From contig NZ_JAGGLO010000003.1 of the NCBI RefSeq assembly GCF_017874475.1, forward strand, positions 124,001 through 188,000: DNA of 64,000 nt. The letters run 5' to 3'. Of this stretch, positions 34,727 through 43,613 are shown in pieces (position 1 is the stretch's first letter; the number at the start of each line of letters is the position of its first letter). The position numbers and the translations under genes are program-made. The notes below the pieces were generated by a model. That model was not told where the DNA came from. It ran no database searches and was given only the letters and a program-made list of their open reading frames with translations. The DNA comes from Anaerococcus degeneri (GTDB lineage Bacteria; Bacillota; Clostridia; Tissierellales; Peptoniphilaceae).

Positions 34727-34906
34727 AAAAGGGGCTGTTGCAAATTGTGGATAACTATCGTCCCATCAACAGAGGGTTCTCTTAGAAAATTTTTTATATA
34801 GCCTGCCGGCTCATGGAGGCGTTTAGCCTGTCGGCATGTGAGACTTTTCTAAGAGGTTCCTCTGGTGATATTGGGACGATTTATTCATTCTGAAACATCC
34901 CCTTTT
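34727..34906. mobile_element. MITE-like ~180-bp palindromic element
   Basis: Four nested inverted-repeat arm pairs span the element: AAAAGGGGCTGTTGCA / TGAAACATCCCCTTTT (34727-34742, 34891-34906), ATCGTCCCA / TGGGACGAT (34757, 34872), CAGAGG / CCTCTG, and CTCTTAGAAAA / TTTTCTAAGAG (34779, 34845). The centre holds GCCTGCCGGC and GCCTGTCGGC. There is no ORF. The GGGGCTGTTGC end resembles ends of some transposases' elements (IS1182-like), so a non-autonomous miniature element is likely. Flanks have TA on both sides. The rest of 34493-34923 holds only the dha terminator. Confidence 0.65.
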
Positions 34907-34923
34907 TATAGTTTATATAATTT

Positions 34924-35463
34924 TTATTCCTCACCCAAGTCCAAAATCCCCTCTGGGGCGGATTCTTTGCCGACGTATTCTATCCTGGTTCTAAGCCTTT
35001 CCTTGGCTCCGCTTTCCTTAAATGACTGATCAGTTTCCTTAATTAGGTAGGGACCTTCCTCTAGATTTTTCATTTTTATCTTTTCCTTAACCTTAGACTT
35101 ATTTTTCTCATACATGGCAGAGGTCATCTGATCATAGGCCTTGCCGTCAAAAAACAATTGGGATTTTTCTGAATATTTTGGTTCGCTTCCAAATTTTTTG
35201 CTAATTTCTTCAAAGCTCATCTCATCACAATCCTTGGCAAGCCTCATTATATCCCAAGGCCCCATCCCATCTTCCTTGACCTTCCAATAGGCGACCTGCC
35301 TATTGCTTGCCTTCACCATTTCTTCATCACTTTTAATTTTTACTCCTAAGTCTATTTCATAGCCGCCATTCTTATTGGCATAGGATTTTGCAAGGAAAAC
35401 ACCTGCAAAAACTAAACCTAGGATACCTAAAATAAGAACTTTTTTATTAAATTTCATCTTCAT
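34924..35463 (-). CDS. Orphan pilin-like N-domain protein without sorting signal
   Basis: 179 aa from the ATG at 35463 (AGGAGG upstream). An N-terminal membrane segment or signal (about 6-27) is followed by a domain clearly related to the N-terminal domain of the 611-aa pilin at 38390-40225. Both share YxIDxGxKI, the SxRQVxxxKxKxDG stretch, LAK/LAQ helices, a SEKSxLxxDGKxxD motif and an LEEGxYLIKETD segment that contains the E-box Glu. The later Cna-B domains, cell-wall sorting signal and C-terminal anchor are absent. It sits at the end of the sortase operon. It may be a decapitated pilin paralogue or a genuine secreted modulator; which one cannot be told. Confidence 0.7.
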   Translation of the reverse strand: MKMKFNKKVLILGILGLVFAGVFLAKSYANKNGGYEIDLGVKIKSDEEMVKASNRQVAYWKVKEDGMGPWDIMRLAKDCDEMSFEEISKKFGSEPKYSEKSQLFFDGKAYDQMTSAMYEKNKSKVKEKIKMKNLEEGPYLIKETDQSFKESGAKERLRTRIEYVGKESAPEGILDLGEE

Positions 35464-35515
35464 TCTTTCCTCCTTTTTTCCTAGTTTAACATTTCCCATG
35501 TAAAATTTAGATTAA

Positions 35516-35566
35516 AAAAAAGCCCATAACCTATATTTTTTAAAAAATTTAGCCTATGAGCTTTTA
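35516..35566 (-). terminator. Terminator after the third sortase gene
   Basis: Minus strand: AGC-CATA / TATG-GCT arms around an AT-rich loop, followed by TTTTTTT. Confidence 0.5.
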
Positions 35567-35570
35567 AATA

Positions 35571-36458
35571 TTATTTTTCAAATCCAGCTTTCAATCTTTT
35601 CCCAAACCTAAGACCTGTGTAGATTATTGCAAGGACGCCGACAATGGCACCTATTAGGGTGGCAGTCTTGCTGATTTTTACAAGGCCATTTCCTTCCTTT
35701 GCGTCATTGGCACTTGCGACAAATTCTCCAGAAGGAAGCTTAAATTCTTCTGCAGGTCCTGATTCGTCCCTAATTGCATTTACCAAAAGCCTGTCTGGTC
35801 TTGGTGGCAAAAATGGACTACAGGTGAGAAGGGTAATCATATCAAGATCTCCCCTTGGAGCAAGCTTGGCCCAATCATATGGCCCAATAATTTCCTTATC
35901 GCTTACCACATAGCGCATGGTTTCGTTGGCCCTTTCTATATAAATATAGTCCCCACTTTCAAGTTCGTCCAAATATAAAAACATGGTATCACCCCACCAG
36001 CCCCTGTGGCCGGCTATGGCTGATCTTGTGCCCTTGCCCCCAACAGGAATAGCAGTTCCTGCCACCTGGGCAACTCCCTTTGAGATGTGTTCAAGAGTCG
36101 CATCTAGATATAGGGGCAAATATTTATCCAACTTTGGTATAGAAAGATAGGCAAAAGGTGTATTGGTTGTCCTAAACATCTCGTACTTATTTTCGTAATC
36201 TTCGGTTGTGAATGGGTCTTCCACACTAATATCAGCATCCTTGATCATTTCATTGTAAGCTGCTGCATTTTTGTTTTCTTCTTCTATCTCTTCTGCAGAC
36301 TTTTTAGCCTCGATTTTCTCAAAGGATTTTTTCTCATTTTTGGCCCTCAAATCGTGATAAGACCTCAAAACCAAAGGGCTGGTCAAAAGGACTAGGCCTA
36401 GCAATATTAATATATATCCCCAAAAGGATTTTTTAGTTAATTTGATTTCTTTCTTCAA
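35571..36458 (-). CDS. Class C sortase
   Basis: 295 aa. It has N-terminal (about 12-32) and C-terminal (about 262-282) membrane segments, as in pilus-polymerising sortases. A D-P-F lid motif (in SVEDPFT, about 75) lies before the core. Catalytic His is in AGHRGWWG, Cys in TLLTCSP, and Arg in the R-L-L-V-N segment. It links pilin monomers by joining the cleaved sorting motif to a pilin Lys. The core is the most divergent of the three sortases (WWG and PFLPPRPDR replace the shorter forms in the others). Third of three class C genes; overlaps the second by 26 nt. Confidence 0.9.
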   Translation of the reverse strand: MKKEIKLTKKSFWGYILILLGLVLLTSPLVLRSYHDLRAKNEKKSFEKIEAKKSAEEIEEENKNAAAYNEMIKDADISVEDPFTTEDYENKYEMFRTTNTPFAYLSIPKLDKYLPLYLDATLEHISKGVAQVAGTAIPVGGKGTRSAIAGHRGWWGDTMFLYLDELESGDYIYIERANETMRYVVSDKEIIGPYDWAKLAPRGDLDMITLLTCSPFLPPRPDRLLVNAIRDESGPAEEFKLPSGEFVASANDAKEGNGLVKISKTATLIGAIVGVLAIIYTGLRFGKRLKAGFEK

Positions 36459-37317
36459 TTTCTCTCAGCTCCTTGCTTAGATTGTCAGTCCTCTTCTTTT
36501 CCCTAAATAAGGTCAACAAAAGGATAATTATAATCGGTATGAGTACCAAAACCATCCTGAAAAAGTCAAACCTTGCCCTTGGAGTGTTTGCAACACCATC
36601 ATCGATGGCTTCCTGGTAAGGAATCCTCACCCCACGGACCAAAAGCCTGTGGGAGTTGATCATATAAGGTGTACAGGTAAGTAGGGTCGCATAGTCCTTT
36701 CTTTCAACTACAAGGACCGGCTCAAAATCCGAAGGCTCTACAACCTGGATTTTATCAACCTTGTAGGCTATAGTTTCCTTGATATTTGTAATATAAAATA
36801 TATCTCCATAGGCAAGTTGGTCAAGATTTCTAAAAAGTTTGGCATTTGGTAGGCCCCTGTGGGCTGTAATAACTGTATGGGTAGAATCTCCACCAATAGG
36901 AAGGGATGTACCCTCCAAGTGGCCAGCACCCTTCTGCAAAACATCCTCACTCGAACCTGCTCTTATTGGAATATCAACCTTTATCTTAGGAATCCTAATA
37001 TGGCCAACCATCTCTTCAACTTCAAGCATCCTAGCATATTCAGCACGACCCGCTTTTTCCATATCGGTATAAGGGTCGGCAAGTCTAGATGGGTCAAGGG
37101 TACGGTTATAAGCCGCAGCCAGCGCCATCCTCTTATCGAGGTCTTCTGGCGCAAGGTCTTTTGCAGCCTTTGTGAAGGTAATAACCTCGTCTTCCGCCTT
37201 GATTTCGTAATACTTCTGACTTATCAAAGGATAGGAAAATATCAAAAGTCCCAGGGTGAAAATCGCCATGAAGATTAGTCTAGACCTCATCTGCCTAGAC
37301 ATAATCGTCATCCTCAT
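36433..37317 (-). CDS. Class C sortase
   Basis: 294 aa with two terminal membrane segments, D-P-Y lid motif (about 78), catalytic His in TAHRGLP, Cys in TLLTCTPY and Arg in HRLLVRG. It is closely related to the sortase directly upstream, sharing AEYARMLEVEEMxG and DVLQKGxGHLEGTSLPIGG, which suggests a recent duplication. Overlaps both neighbours, so the three genes are one transcription unit. Confidence 0.92.
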   Translation of the reverse strand: MRMTIMSRQMRSRLIFMAIFTLGLLIFSYPLISQKYYEIKAEDEVITFTKAAKDLAPEDLDKRMALAAAYNRTLDPSRLADPYTDMEKAGRAEYARMLEVEEMVGHIRIPKIKVDIPIRAGSSEDVLQKGAGHLEGTSLPIGGDSTHTVITAHRGLPNAKLFRNLDQLAYGDIFYITNIKETIAYKVDKIQVVEPSDFEPVLVVERKDYATLLTCTPYMINSHRLLVRGVRIPYQEAIDDGVANTPRARFDFFRMVLVLIPIIIILLLTLFREKKRTDNLSKELREIEERNQIN

Positions 37318-38260
37318 CAGCTAAATTATCAAACAAGTCACCTTGGCCAGTATTTGCCCTAGGCTTCATGAATCCGCCCTTGGTAAATTCGCTAATCTTC
37401 TTGAAATACTCCTTATTATCCCTTCTTAATTTCAAAATAAGGATAATTAATAAAATAATTAGGCCAAGAGCAGCAAAGAATAATGTTCTGAATATCCAGT
37501 TATTCCTGCTTTCCCTGATTAATTCCTCATCAACCGCTGGTACATAAGGCACTCTGTGGCCCCTTACAATTAGCCTGTGGGTATTGATCATAATTGGTGT
37601 ACAGGTCAAAAGAGTCGCATAATCGTGGCCCGGACTAATCATTAGGTCCTCAAAATTTGAAGGCTCAATTACCTTGATTTGGTCAACCTGGTAGGCAATA
37701 ATCCCCTCAATATTTTCAATATAAAACTTATCACCAATTTCAAGTTGGTTTAAGTGGGTGAAAAGTGTCGCCTCAGGCAGACCTGAGTGGGCAGTCAAAA
37801 CAGTGTGGCTGGAGTTACCACCGATTGGAAGGGAAGTTCCCTCCAAATGGCCAACACCCTTTTGCAAAATATCCTCACTTGTACCTGCATAAATCGGTAG
37901 CTTTTGGTTAATCTTTGGTATATCAACAGTCCCAATCATCTCCTCAACTTCAAGCATACGGGCGTATTCCTTACGGCCCTCCTCTTGTTGTTTCCTAGTA
38001 TATGGGTCTGATGCAATCTTGCCAGAAAGCGAATCATTAAAGGCCTTAGCCAGGTTAATTCTCCTGTCGATTTCCTTGGTATCAAGCTTTTTGGCCCCAG
38101 TTGAGAAAGTCTCAACCTGTTCATTTGATTCAATCCTATAATAAAATCTCGAAATCAAAGGATAAATCATAACCAAAAATCCAAGCAAGAAAATCAGCCT
38201 AAAGACCCAACGTGATTTCTTTTTATTAACTTTTTTTTCCTTAGGTTTTTTCTTCGCCAT
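37295..38260 (-). CDS. Class C sortase
   Basis: 321 aa. It starts with a very basic KKKPKEKKVNKKKSR stretch, then a membrane segment (about 17-38). A D-P-Y lid, His in TAHSGLP, Cys in TLLTCTP and Arg in HRLIVRG are present. A second membrane segment is followed by an extended cytoplasmic tail that ends in acidic residues. First of the three-sortase unit. It probably polymerises the backbone pilin (43697-46129) and the 611-aa pilin; which sortase serves which pilin cannot be read. Confidence 0.92.
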   Translation of the reverse strand: MAKKKPKEKKVNKKKSRWVFRLIFLLGFLVMIYPLISRFYYRIESNEQVETFSTGAKKLDTKEIDRRINLAKAFNDSLSGKIASDPYTRKQQEEGRKEYARMLEVEEMIGTVDIPKINQKLPIYAGTSEDILQKGVGHLEGTSLPIGGNSSHTVLTAHSGLPEATLFTHLNQLEIGDKFYIENIEGIIAYQVDQIKVIEPSNFEDLMISPGHDYATLLTCTPIMINTHRLIVRGHRVPYVPAVDEELIRESRNNWIFRTLFFAALGLIILLIILILKLRRDNKEYFKKISEFTKGGFMKPRANTGQGDLFDNLADEDDDYV

Positions 38261-38274
38261 ATAAATCCTTTATG

Positions 38275-38297
38275 TAAAAAAGGGCAAAAAGCCCCAA
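38275..38297 (-). terminator. Hairpin terminator before the sortase genes
   Basis: Minus strand GGGC-TTTTT-GCCC followed by TTTTT, just upstream of the first sortase start. Together with the next entry it separates pilin from sortase transcripts, allowing only partial read-through. Confidence 0.5.
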
Positions 38298-38351
38298 GCT
38301 TCAATAATATTTTACTTTAAGATTTCAAATCTCAAATTAAACCTAAAATCT

Positions 38352-38382
38352 AAAAATAAGGACCCCTCAAATGAAGGATCCT
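38352..38382 (-). terminator. Terminator after the 611-aa pilin gene
   Basis: Minus strand AAGGATCC / GGGGTCCTT with a 9-base loop followed by ATTTTTAG. Confidence 0.6.
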
Positions 38383-38389
38383 TCATATC

Positions 38390-40225
38390 TTATATTCTTT
38401 GCATCCTCTCGCCGCTATTAACAAGTTTGATACCCATCATAAGGAGAATCAAACCAACTATAGCCATAACCACGATTCTAATATCGCCAGTCTTAACAAG
38501 CGGGCTCTTTACAATCCTAGTAATATCGCTAGGTGTGTATTTTGTTGTAATGGTGTTAGTCTTACTAACAATAGTCCTTGGAGTATAAGGCTCATTTACA
38601 ATCTTCTTTGCAGGAAGGGAAGAACTCGCCGCATCCACAGTAAATGGAGTAAGCTCGTTTGTGATAGTGTGATTTTTTGGAGCTTCAACTTCCTTAAGGG
38701 CATATTCTCCATATTCAAGCCCATCAATCGCAAACTCCCCATTATCCTTAGAAGTAAGCTTCACTTCCTTGCCATTAACAAGGAATTTTTCAAAATTAAA
38801 TCCAACCTTCTTCATCAAAATAAACTTAGCACCCCCAAGCCTATTTTCATTTTTTGTAGAATCTATTTTCACAAAGTTAAACCCACCTGTTGGAGTCTTA
38901 GGATTTGGTTTTTCTGGTTTGTTCTTAACAACCAAGATCTTAACCTTGCCATCCTTATCTACTGAATTGAAGTTTTTAATAGTAAAATCAATTTTTACAT
39001 CAGACAAGATATAACCTTTTGGTGCCTTAACTTCTTTGAAAGTGTACTCACCATCTTTAAGATTTGTAATATTAATAATACCCTTATCCTTGGTAACTAA
39101 TTCATCTTTGCCATTAGGGTCTTCTTCGTAACCAGCATTAGTTTTCTTAAACTTAAGCTTAGTTCCGTCTTTCTTATATACTTCGAAAACCGCCCCGTCA
39201 AGAGCCTTGTTTTCATCACTTTCGTCTACCTTTTTAAGAATAGGAGTCGAATGATTCTCAACTGTGTCGGAATCGCCTGGCTTCATTTTCTTAGAGGTCT
39301 TATTCACATTATCTTTATCAGGATATCCAGGCGCAGGTTTTATTTCCTTGAAATAATATATACCTTCTGGCACACTCTCTACAACAAGCTCCCCATTTTC
39401 CCAAGTTTCAAGCACAGTTGTGTTGCCCTTTTCATCATAAAGATACTTGCCCCTAGAACCACTCACTTTCACAAGCTCAGATTTTTCCTTATCCCCATCT
39501 TTAACCTTCTTATAAAGTTCAAATTGAGCATGGCTGAGCTTGACATCTTTGTTATTAGAATCAACTTTTATAAGCTTAAGTGAATCTGTAGGAGTTGGCA
39601 TAGTTTCCTTAGCCTCTATCCTATAAACCTTCTTGCCATTCACATCCTTAACAGTTTTAGCAGAAATGTGAACCACAAAGGTGTTAATTGCTTTGTTGGC
39701 AATCTTCTTAGACTCATCAGTCTCCTTGATAAGGTAATAACCCTCCTCAAGGTCCTTAATTGTAATATTTTCTTCAGTCAATTTAGCAAGTTCAGGATCA
39801 TCGCCCTTATTAAGTTTAATCTCATCAACAAGCTTACCATCATAAAGAAGTTTGCTCTTTTCAGATAAGACACCATCCTTGTCAAAAAGCTTTTTTTCCT
39901 TAAGCTTATCTTCAGCATCCTTAATAGAAACTTCCTTCTCGCCTGATTTATGAAGGCTTTGAGCCAAGTCAAACATTTCCTTATCGGTCAAACCCTTATC
40001 AGCCTTAAGCTTATAAACCTTAACCTGCCTGCCCGACGACTTAATAATCCCGCCTTCTTTAACTTCTTTTTTTAACTTGTCCATTTCATTGATTTTAATC
40101 CCAATATCAATGCTATACTTCCCATTCTCCTTAGCCAAAGCACCGCCGCAAGGAAGGAAAATCCCCACAACCATGACCAAAGCCAATAGAAAAGATATGT
40201 ACTTAGTCTTAAGTATATTTTTCAT
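38390..40225 (-). CDS. LPXTG-type pilin subunit with Cna-B domains (minor or basal)
   Basis: 611 aa. A signal peptide (about 1-31) is followed by an N-domain (about 32-200) with E-box GYYLIKETD. SpaA/Cna-B-like domains follow at about 212-330, 335-440 and 448-545; each begins with a K-V/F-x-K-x-D strand and closes with a G-x-Y-x-F/L-K-E-x-x-A-P segment that supplies the isopeptide Glu. The C-terminal sorting signal reads L-V-K-T-G (about 576-580) instead of LPXTG, then a hydrophobic span and a basic tail. No canonical YPK pilin Lys motif was found, so it is more likely the basal or minor subunit than the backbone. Confidence 0.88.
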   Translation of the reverse strand: MKNILKTKYISFLLALVMVVGIFLPCGGALAKENGKYSIDIGIKINEMDKLKKEVKEGGIIKSSGRQVKVYKLKADKGLTDKEMFDLAQSLHKSGEKEVSIKDAEDKLKEKKLFDKDGVLSEKSKLLYDGKLVDEIKLNKGDDPELAKLTEENITIKDLEEGYYLIKETDESKKIANKAINTFVVHISAKTVKDVNGKKVYRIEAKETMPTPTDSLKLIKVDSNNKDVKLSHAQFELYKKVKDGDKEKSELVKVSGSRGKYLYDEKGNTTVLETWENGELVVESVPEGIYYFKEIKPAPGYPDKDNVNKTSKKMKPGDSDTVENHSTPILKKVDESDENKALDGAVFEVYKKDGTKLKFKKTNAGYEEDPNGKDELVTKDKGIINITNLKDGEYTFKEVKAPKGYILSDVKIDFTIKNFNSVDKDGKVKILVVKNKPEKPNPKTPTGGFNFVKIDSTKNENRLGGAKFILMKKVGFNFEKFLVNGKEVKLTSKDNGEFAIDGLEYGEYALKEVEAPKNHTITNELTPFTVDAASSSLPAKKIVNEPYTPRTIVSKTNTITTKYTPSDITRIVKSPLVKTGDIRIVVMAIVGLILLMMGIKLVNSGERMQRI

Positions 40226-40591
40226 AATTCCTCCAAGAATCCAAAAACCAAGGCAAAATCAAAAGCCAAGGAAAACCACACAAAACTTGCGTTTTATTAT
40301 AGTTTTTTGCAATATATTTGATTTTAAAAATAAATATAATAAATTTCTTCTAGTTATAACTATTATATCACAAAAGCTTTGAAAATACTATGATAAATAA
40401 CCAATAAGTCAAGTTTTTTGGATAAAAAATAAAAATAATCCCAAGTATTAATAGTAATAGAAAATAGAATTCAATTATTGAAAATAAATATAAAAACCAA
40501 TTTTACTATTTCTATAAATTAAAATTTATTTTAAAAATTCTGTAAAGAAAAGATTCTCATATTTTTATAACCATACCTTTTAAGTTAATCA

Positions 40592-41589
40592 CACAAAATC
40601 TCATTCCAAAGATAATAATAGAGACCTCTCGTCGCTCCGCTCTGTCGAGGTGGGTGGATGTAAATACTCTGTCAACGCAAATAAAAAAACACCACCACCC
40701 GTCTCGAACGACTGGAAGGAGTGAGAGACCTCTATCGTTCCCTACATCATGGGTTCCGTAAATGCATCGTTATTATCTACATAAAATAAGATCCTAATAA
40801 GATATCCCGATGCATCCACAAAATCCCATTCCAAAGATAATAATAGAGACCTCTCGTCGCTCCGCTCTGTCGAGGTGGGATGCTTTATATACTCTGTCAA
40901 CATGCTTAGAAACCCACCACCCGTCTCGACCGGAGGTAAGCCCGTCGGCTCGTGGAGACGAGAGACCTCTATCGTTCCCTACATCATAGGTTCCGTAAAT
41001 ACACCGTTATTATCTATATAAAATAAGATCCCTATAAATACATCCCGATGCATCCACAAAATCCCATTCCAAAGATAATAATAGAGACCTCTCGTCGCTC
41101 CGCTCTGTCGAGGTGGGAGTATTTTTTCTCTCTCTTGTGTTTGTAAGACATAGACTTTCAAAAGTCCCCTAAATTCTTTTTATACATTTTTACATATAAT
41201 AATTAATATATATGAAAACCCAAGAAAAACTCAAACTCACCACCCGTCTCGAACGACTGGAAGGAGTGAGAGACCTCTATAGTTCCCTACATCATGGGTT
41301 CCGTAAATACACCGTTATCACCTATATAAAATAAGATCCCTATAAGATATCCCGATGCATCCACAAAATCTCATTCCAAAAATAATAATAGAGACCTCTC
41401 GTCGCTCCGCTCTGTCGAGGTGGGAGGATTTTTTCTCTCTCTTGTGTTTTAAGACATAGACTTTCAAAAGTCCCCTAAATTCTTTTTTATACATTTTTTA
41501 CATATAATAATTAATATATGAAAACCCAAGAAAAACTCAAACCCTCAACCCAGCTCGAGGAGGACACCTGTTACGATGAAGATTGGTGA
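40592..41589. repeat. Four tandem ~220-300-bp repeats with internal inverted repeats
   Basis: Units start at 40592, 40817, 41055 and 41362, each with CACAAAATCYCATTCCAAA. A block (A) beginning GAGACCTCTCGTCGCTCCGC follows, then a variable spacer, then a block (B) beginning CCACCCGTCTCGAACGACTG and running through GAGAGACCTCTATCG...CCCTACATCAT. B is a partial inverted copy of A, so each unit can fold into a long hairpin. Unit 2's B block carries a short unrelated insertion. Units 3 and 4 contain an extra ~90-bp segment with a small ORF start. A diverged fifth copy appears to lie at about 42010-42150. Confidence 0.8.
41212..41334 (+). other. Small 40-codon reading frame inside repeat unit 3
   Basis: It opens with ATG after TATAAT (41195-41200) but has no visible ribosome-binding site. 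It encodes MKTQEKLKLTTRLERLEGVR and 20 further residues. The same frame is recognisable in unit 1 without a start, is interrupted in unit 2, and starts the same way in unit 4 (41518) before diverging. It may be the remains of a coding sequence from the element that spawned the repeats; expression is not supported. Confidence 0.2.
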
Positions 41590-41781
41590 TCCGTTACCTA
41601 CTTTTTTATCCTAATATCATTATCAAATTAATTTAGCAACTCAAAACGCAAATATTATGTCATTAATAGTGCAATTTTGCTAGTAGTTATCATTATCTAT
41701 CGGTTGGGGCAATCTATAGTATTTATAAAATGTTTAAAAATTTCTTGTGTATAAAAAAATATCAGTCAATTTGGTATAGAA

Positions 41782-41908
41782 AAAGAGGAGATTTTTTCTC
41801 CTCTTTTCTTGTATAACTCAATCCACGTACTGGCGATTGAGTTTATTTTTAATTCTAAAATCTATTAAGCTTCAACAGCTTGAGATTTTTTGTAGGCTAC
41901 GAAAGCGC
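41782..41908. repeat. Duplicated 3' end of the backbone pilin gene (left copy)
   Basis: 127 bp with only about two differences from 43614-43740. It includes the pilin terminator (GAGGAG/CTCCTC hairpin), the intergenic tail and the last codons of the pilin (encoding F-V-A-Y-K-K-S-Q-A-V-E-A) on the minus strand. Past 41908 the sequence has no pilin similarity. It is the stump of a second pilin gene, and the other copy lies at the true gene end. The rest of 40226-42538 holds the tandem repeats, an AT-rich spacer (41590-41781) and a repeat-derived stretch (41909-42400). Confidence 0.88.
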
Positions 41909-42411
41909 GTGTTATTAACAAGGCCGTCTCCTTCGGGAGATTCCGCCGCCTCGTATAGAACACTCTGGATTTTGGAGAGCAAGTCCTCACCAAGCCCCCC
42001 TATCCTTATCTATCGGAGCGAGACATCTCTATCGTTCTCTATGGAAATAGTTCTGTACCTACACCGTTGTTATATTTATCACATGATAACCTAGCAAAAA
42101 TATCCCAGAGTTCTACTAAATCCCTCTATAAAAACAAATATAAAGACCTCTCAATTTAGTTTATCTCGAGCGAAGTCAAGAGGATGTTGATATGTATCTC
42201 AATTGTTAACATTATATCAAAACGTACGCCATATCTAACGAAGGCGATAAGCCCGTCGGCTCGTGTCTTTCCTTGACCCAAATTATTTAGTAATTTAATG
42301 GAAAACTTGTTGTTTATATGATGTGCTATAGCTGAGAGCATCCCACTAACAACCATGATGATATCTATTAACATTAGAATTCCATATAAGTTGTACATTA
42401 GGATGAAATAG

Positions 42412-42445
42412 TAAATATTGTATTATTAAAATTTACGCAATATTA
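42412..42445. repeat. 34-bp palindromic end like that of the IS256 relic
   Basis: TAAATATTGT...AAAATTTACGCAATATTA is nearly the same as 32396-32429, with nested arms GTAAA/TTTAC and AATATTG/CAATATT. It is probably the terminal repeat of a lost element. It lies about 95 bases upstream of the PIN gene. Confidence 0.55.
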
Positions 42446-42538
42446 TGTACTTGATTTGACTTATCTGTTACTTAAATAGTATAATTATAAAAACGATTTC
42501 AATATAATTGATAATTTTTAAAACATAAAGGAGTTAAA

Positions 42539-43552
42539 ATGAATTTATTTATAGACTCAAATATATGGTTATCTTTATATGACTTTTCTGATGACAATCT
42601 ATCTCAATTTGAAAAATTAAAAACATACAAAGACCACAAAATTAAATTATTTATTCCTCAACAAGTAGTTGATGAGGTATACCGCAATAGGGATAATAAA
42701 TTAAATTCAACATATAAAAATTTTCAGCTAAAAATACCAAAATTCCCAAATTTTACTAAACCATATCCAGAATATAATGAATTTAAGGATAAAATGGAAG
42801 ATTTAGATAAAAAGTTTAATGAATGGAAAGATAATATTCACAAGGATATTATAAACAATAATCTTAGTGCAGATAAAACCATAGAAGAATTTTTTAATCA
42901 AGATACCATATTAGAATGTAGCGATGATATAATTAAAAAAGCATATAATAGATTTACCAAGGGTAATCCTCCAGGGAAAAACAATAGCTTTGGTGATGCA
43001 ATCAATTGGGAAACTCTATTAAAATATGGACCAAATGAAGACCTCTATTTTATTACTTCTGATAAAGACTTCGTATCGGATCTATCAAAAAATGAATTTA
43101 ACTATTTATTAAAAAAAGAATGGAATAACAATAAAGGTGGTAATATAATATTCTATAGTTCATTGTATTCGTTTTTCAAAGATAAATTAGAGGATATAGA
43201 GCTAGAGATAAGTGATGCAAAAGGACAATTAATCAATAATTTGCTAAACAGCGAAAGTTTTGCATATACTCATATAGTGATTAAAAATTTAAATGAATAT
43301 TCTGACTGGAGTTATGAAGAAGTATACGATCTTTGTAATTGTGTTCTACAAAACGATCAGGTAGGTCGTATTTTATTAGACTATGATGTAAGAGATTTTT
43401 ATGAAACAATTCTTAAATCACAAAATGATGACATTTTGTATACATATCCTTTTGAAGATGTAGCCAATAGAATAGGTGTTTACCCTGATAATCATTTTGG
43501 AGAAACACCAATGACCGTAAATGAACAACCATATGAACATTTTGACTATTAA
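42539..43552 (+). CDS. PIN-domain ribonuclease-like protein
   Basis: 337 aa. The N-terminal PIN domain (about 1-215) shows F-I-D6-S-N-I-W, E46 in VVDEVYRN, an Asp in FGDAINW and the D pair in ITSDKDF. This is the acidic quartet of Mg-dependent PIN nucleases of the long DUF4935-like type. The C-terminal part (about 225-337) is acidic, helical and unrecognised. No antitoxin gene adjoins it. It is the only plus-strand gene within the minus-strand pilus locus, is very AT-rich, and lies inside a segment bounded by the 127-bp pilin-end duplication. Recent acquisition is likely. Its role (RNA decay, phage defence or other) is open. Confidence 0.72.
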   Translation: MNLFIDSNIWLSLYDFSDDNLSQFEKLKTYKDHKIKLFIPQQVVDEVYRNRDNKLNSTYKNFQLKIPKFPNFTKPYPEYNEFKDKMEDLDKKFNEWKDNIHKDIINNNLSADKTIEEFFNQDTILECSDDIIKKAYNRFTKGNPPGKNNSFGDAINWETLLKYGPNEDLYFITSDKDFVSDLSKNEFNYLLKKEWNNNKGGNIIFYSSLYSFFKDKLEDIELEISDAKGQLINNLLNSESFAYTHIVIKNLNEYSDWSYEEVYDLCNCVLQNDQVGRILLDYDVRDFYETILKSQNDDILYTYPFEDVANRIGVYPDNHFGETPMTVNEQPYEHFDY

Positions 43553-43613
43553 TATAATATTTAAATGTTTGAGTAATAGTTTTTTATATAATCAATATAA
43601 ATTTAAATATAAG

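Noticed and set aside
40592-41589. Repeat array considered as a CRISPR array
   Set aside because: The units are over 220 bp, the conserved parts are longer than any CRISPR repeat, spacers are not uniform, and no cas gene is near.
42156-42398. 80-codon minus-strand frame with a hydrophobic N terminus
   Set aside because: It runs through repeat-derived sequence, has no ribosome-binding site and no recognisable family. Not supported as a gene.
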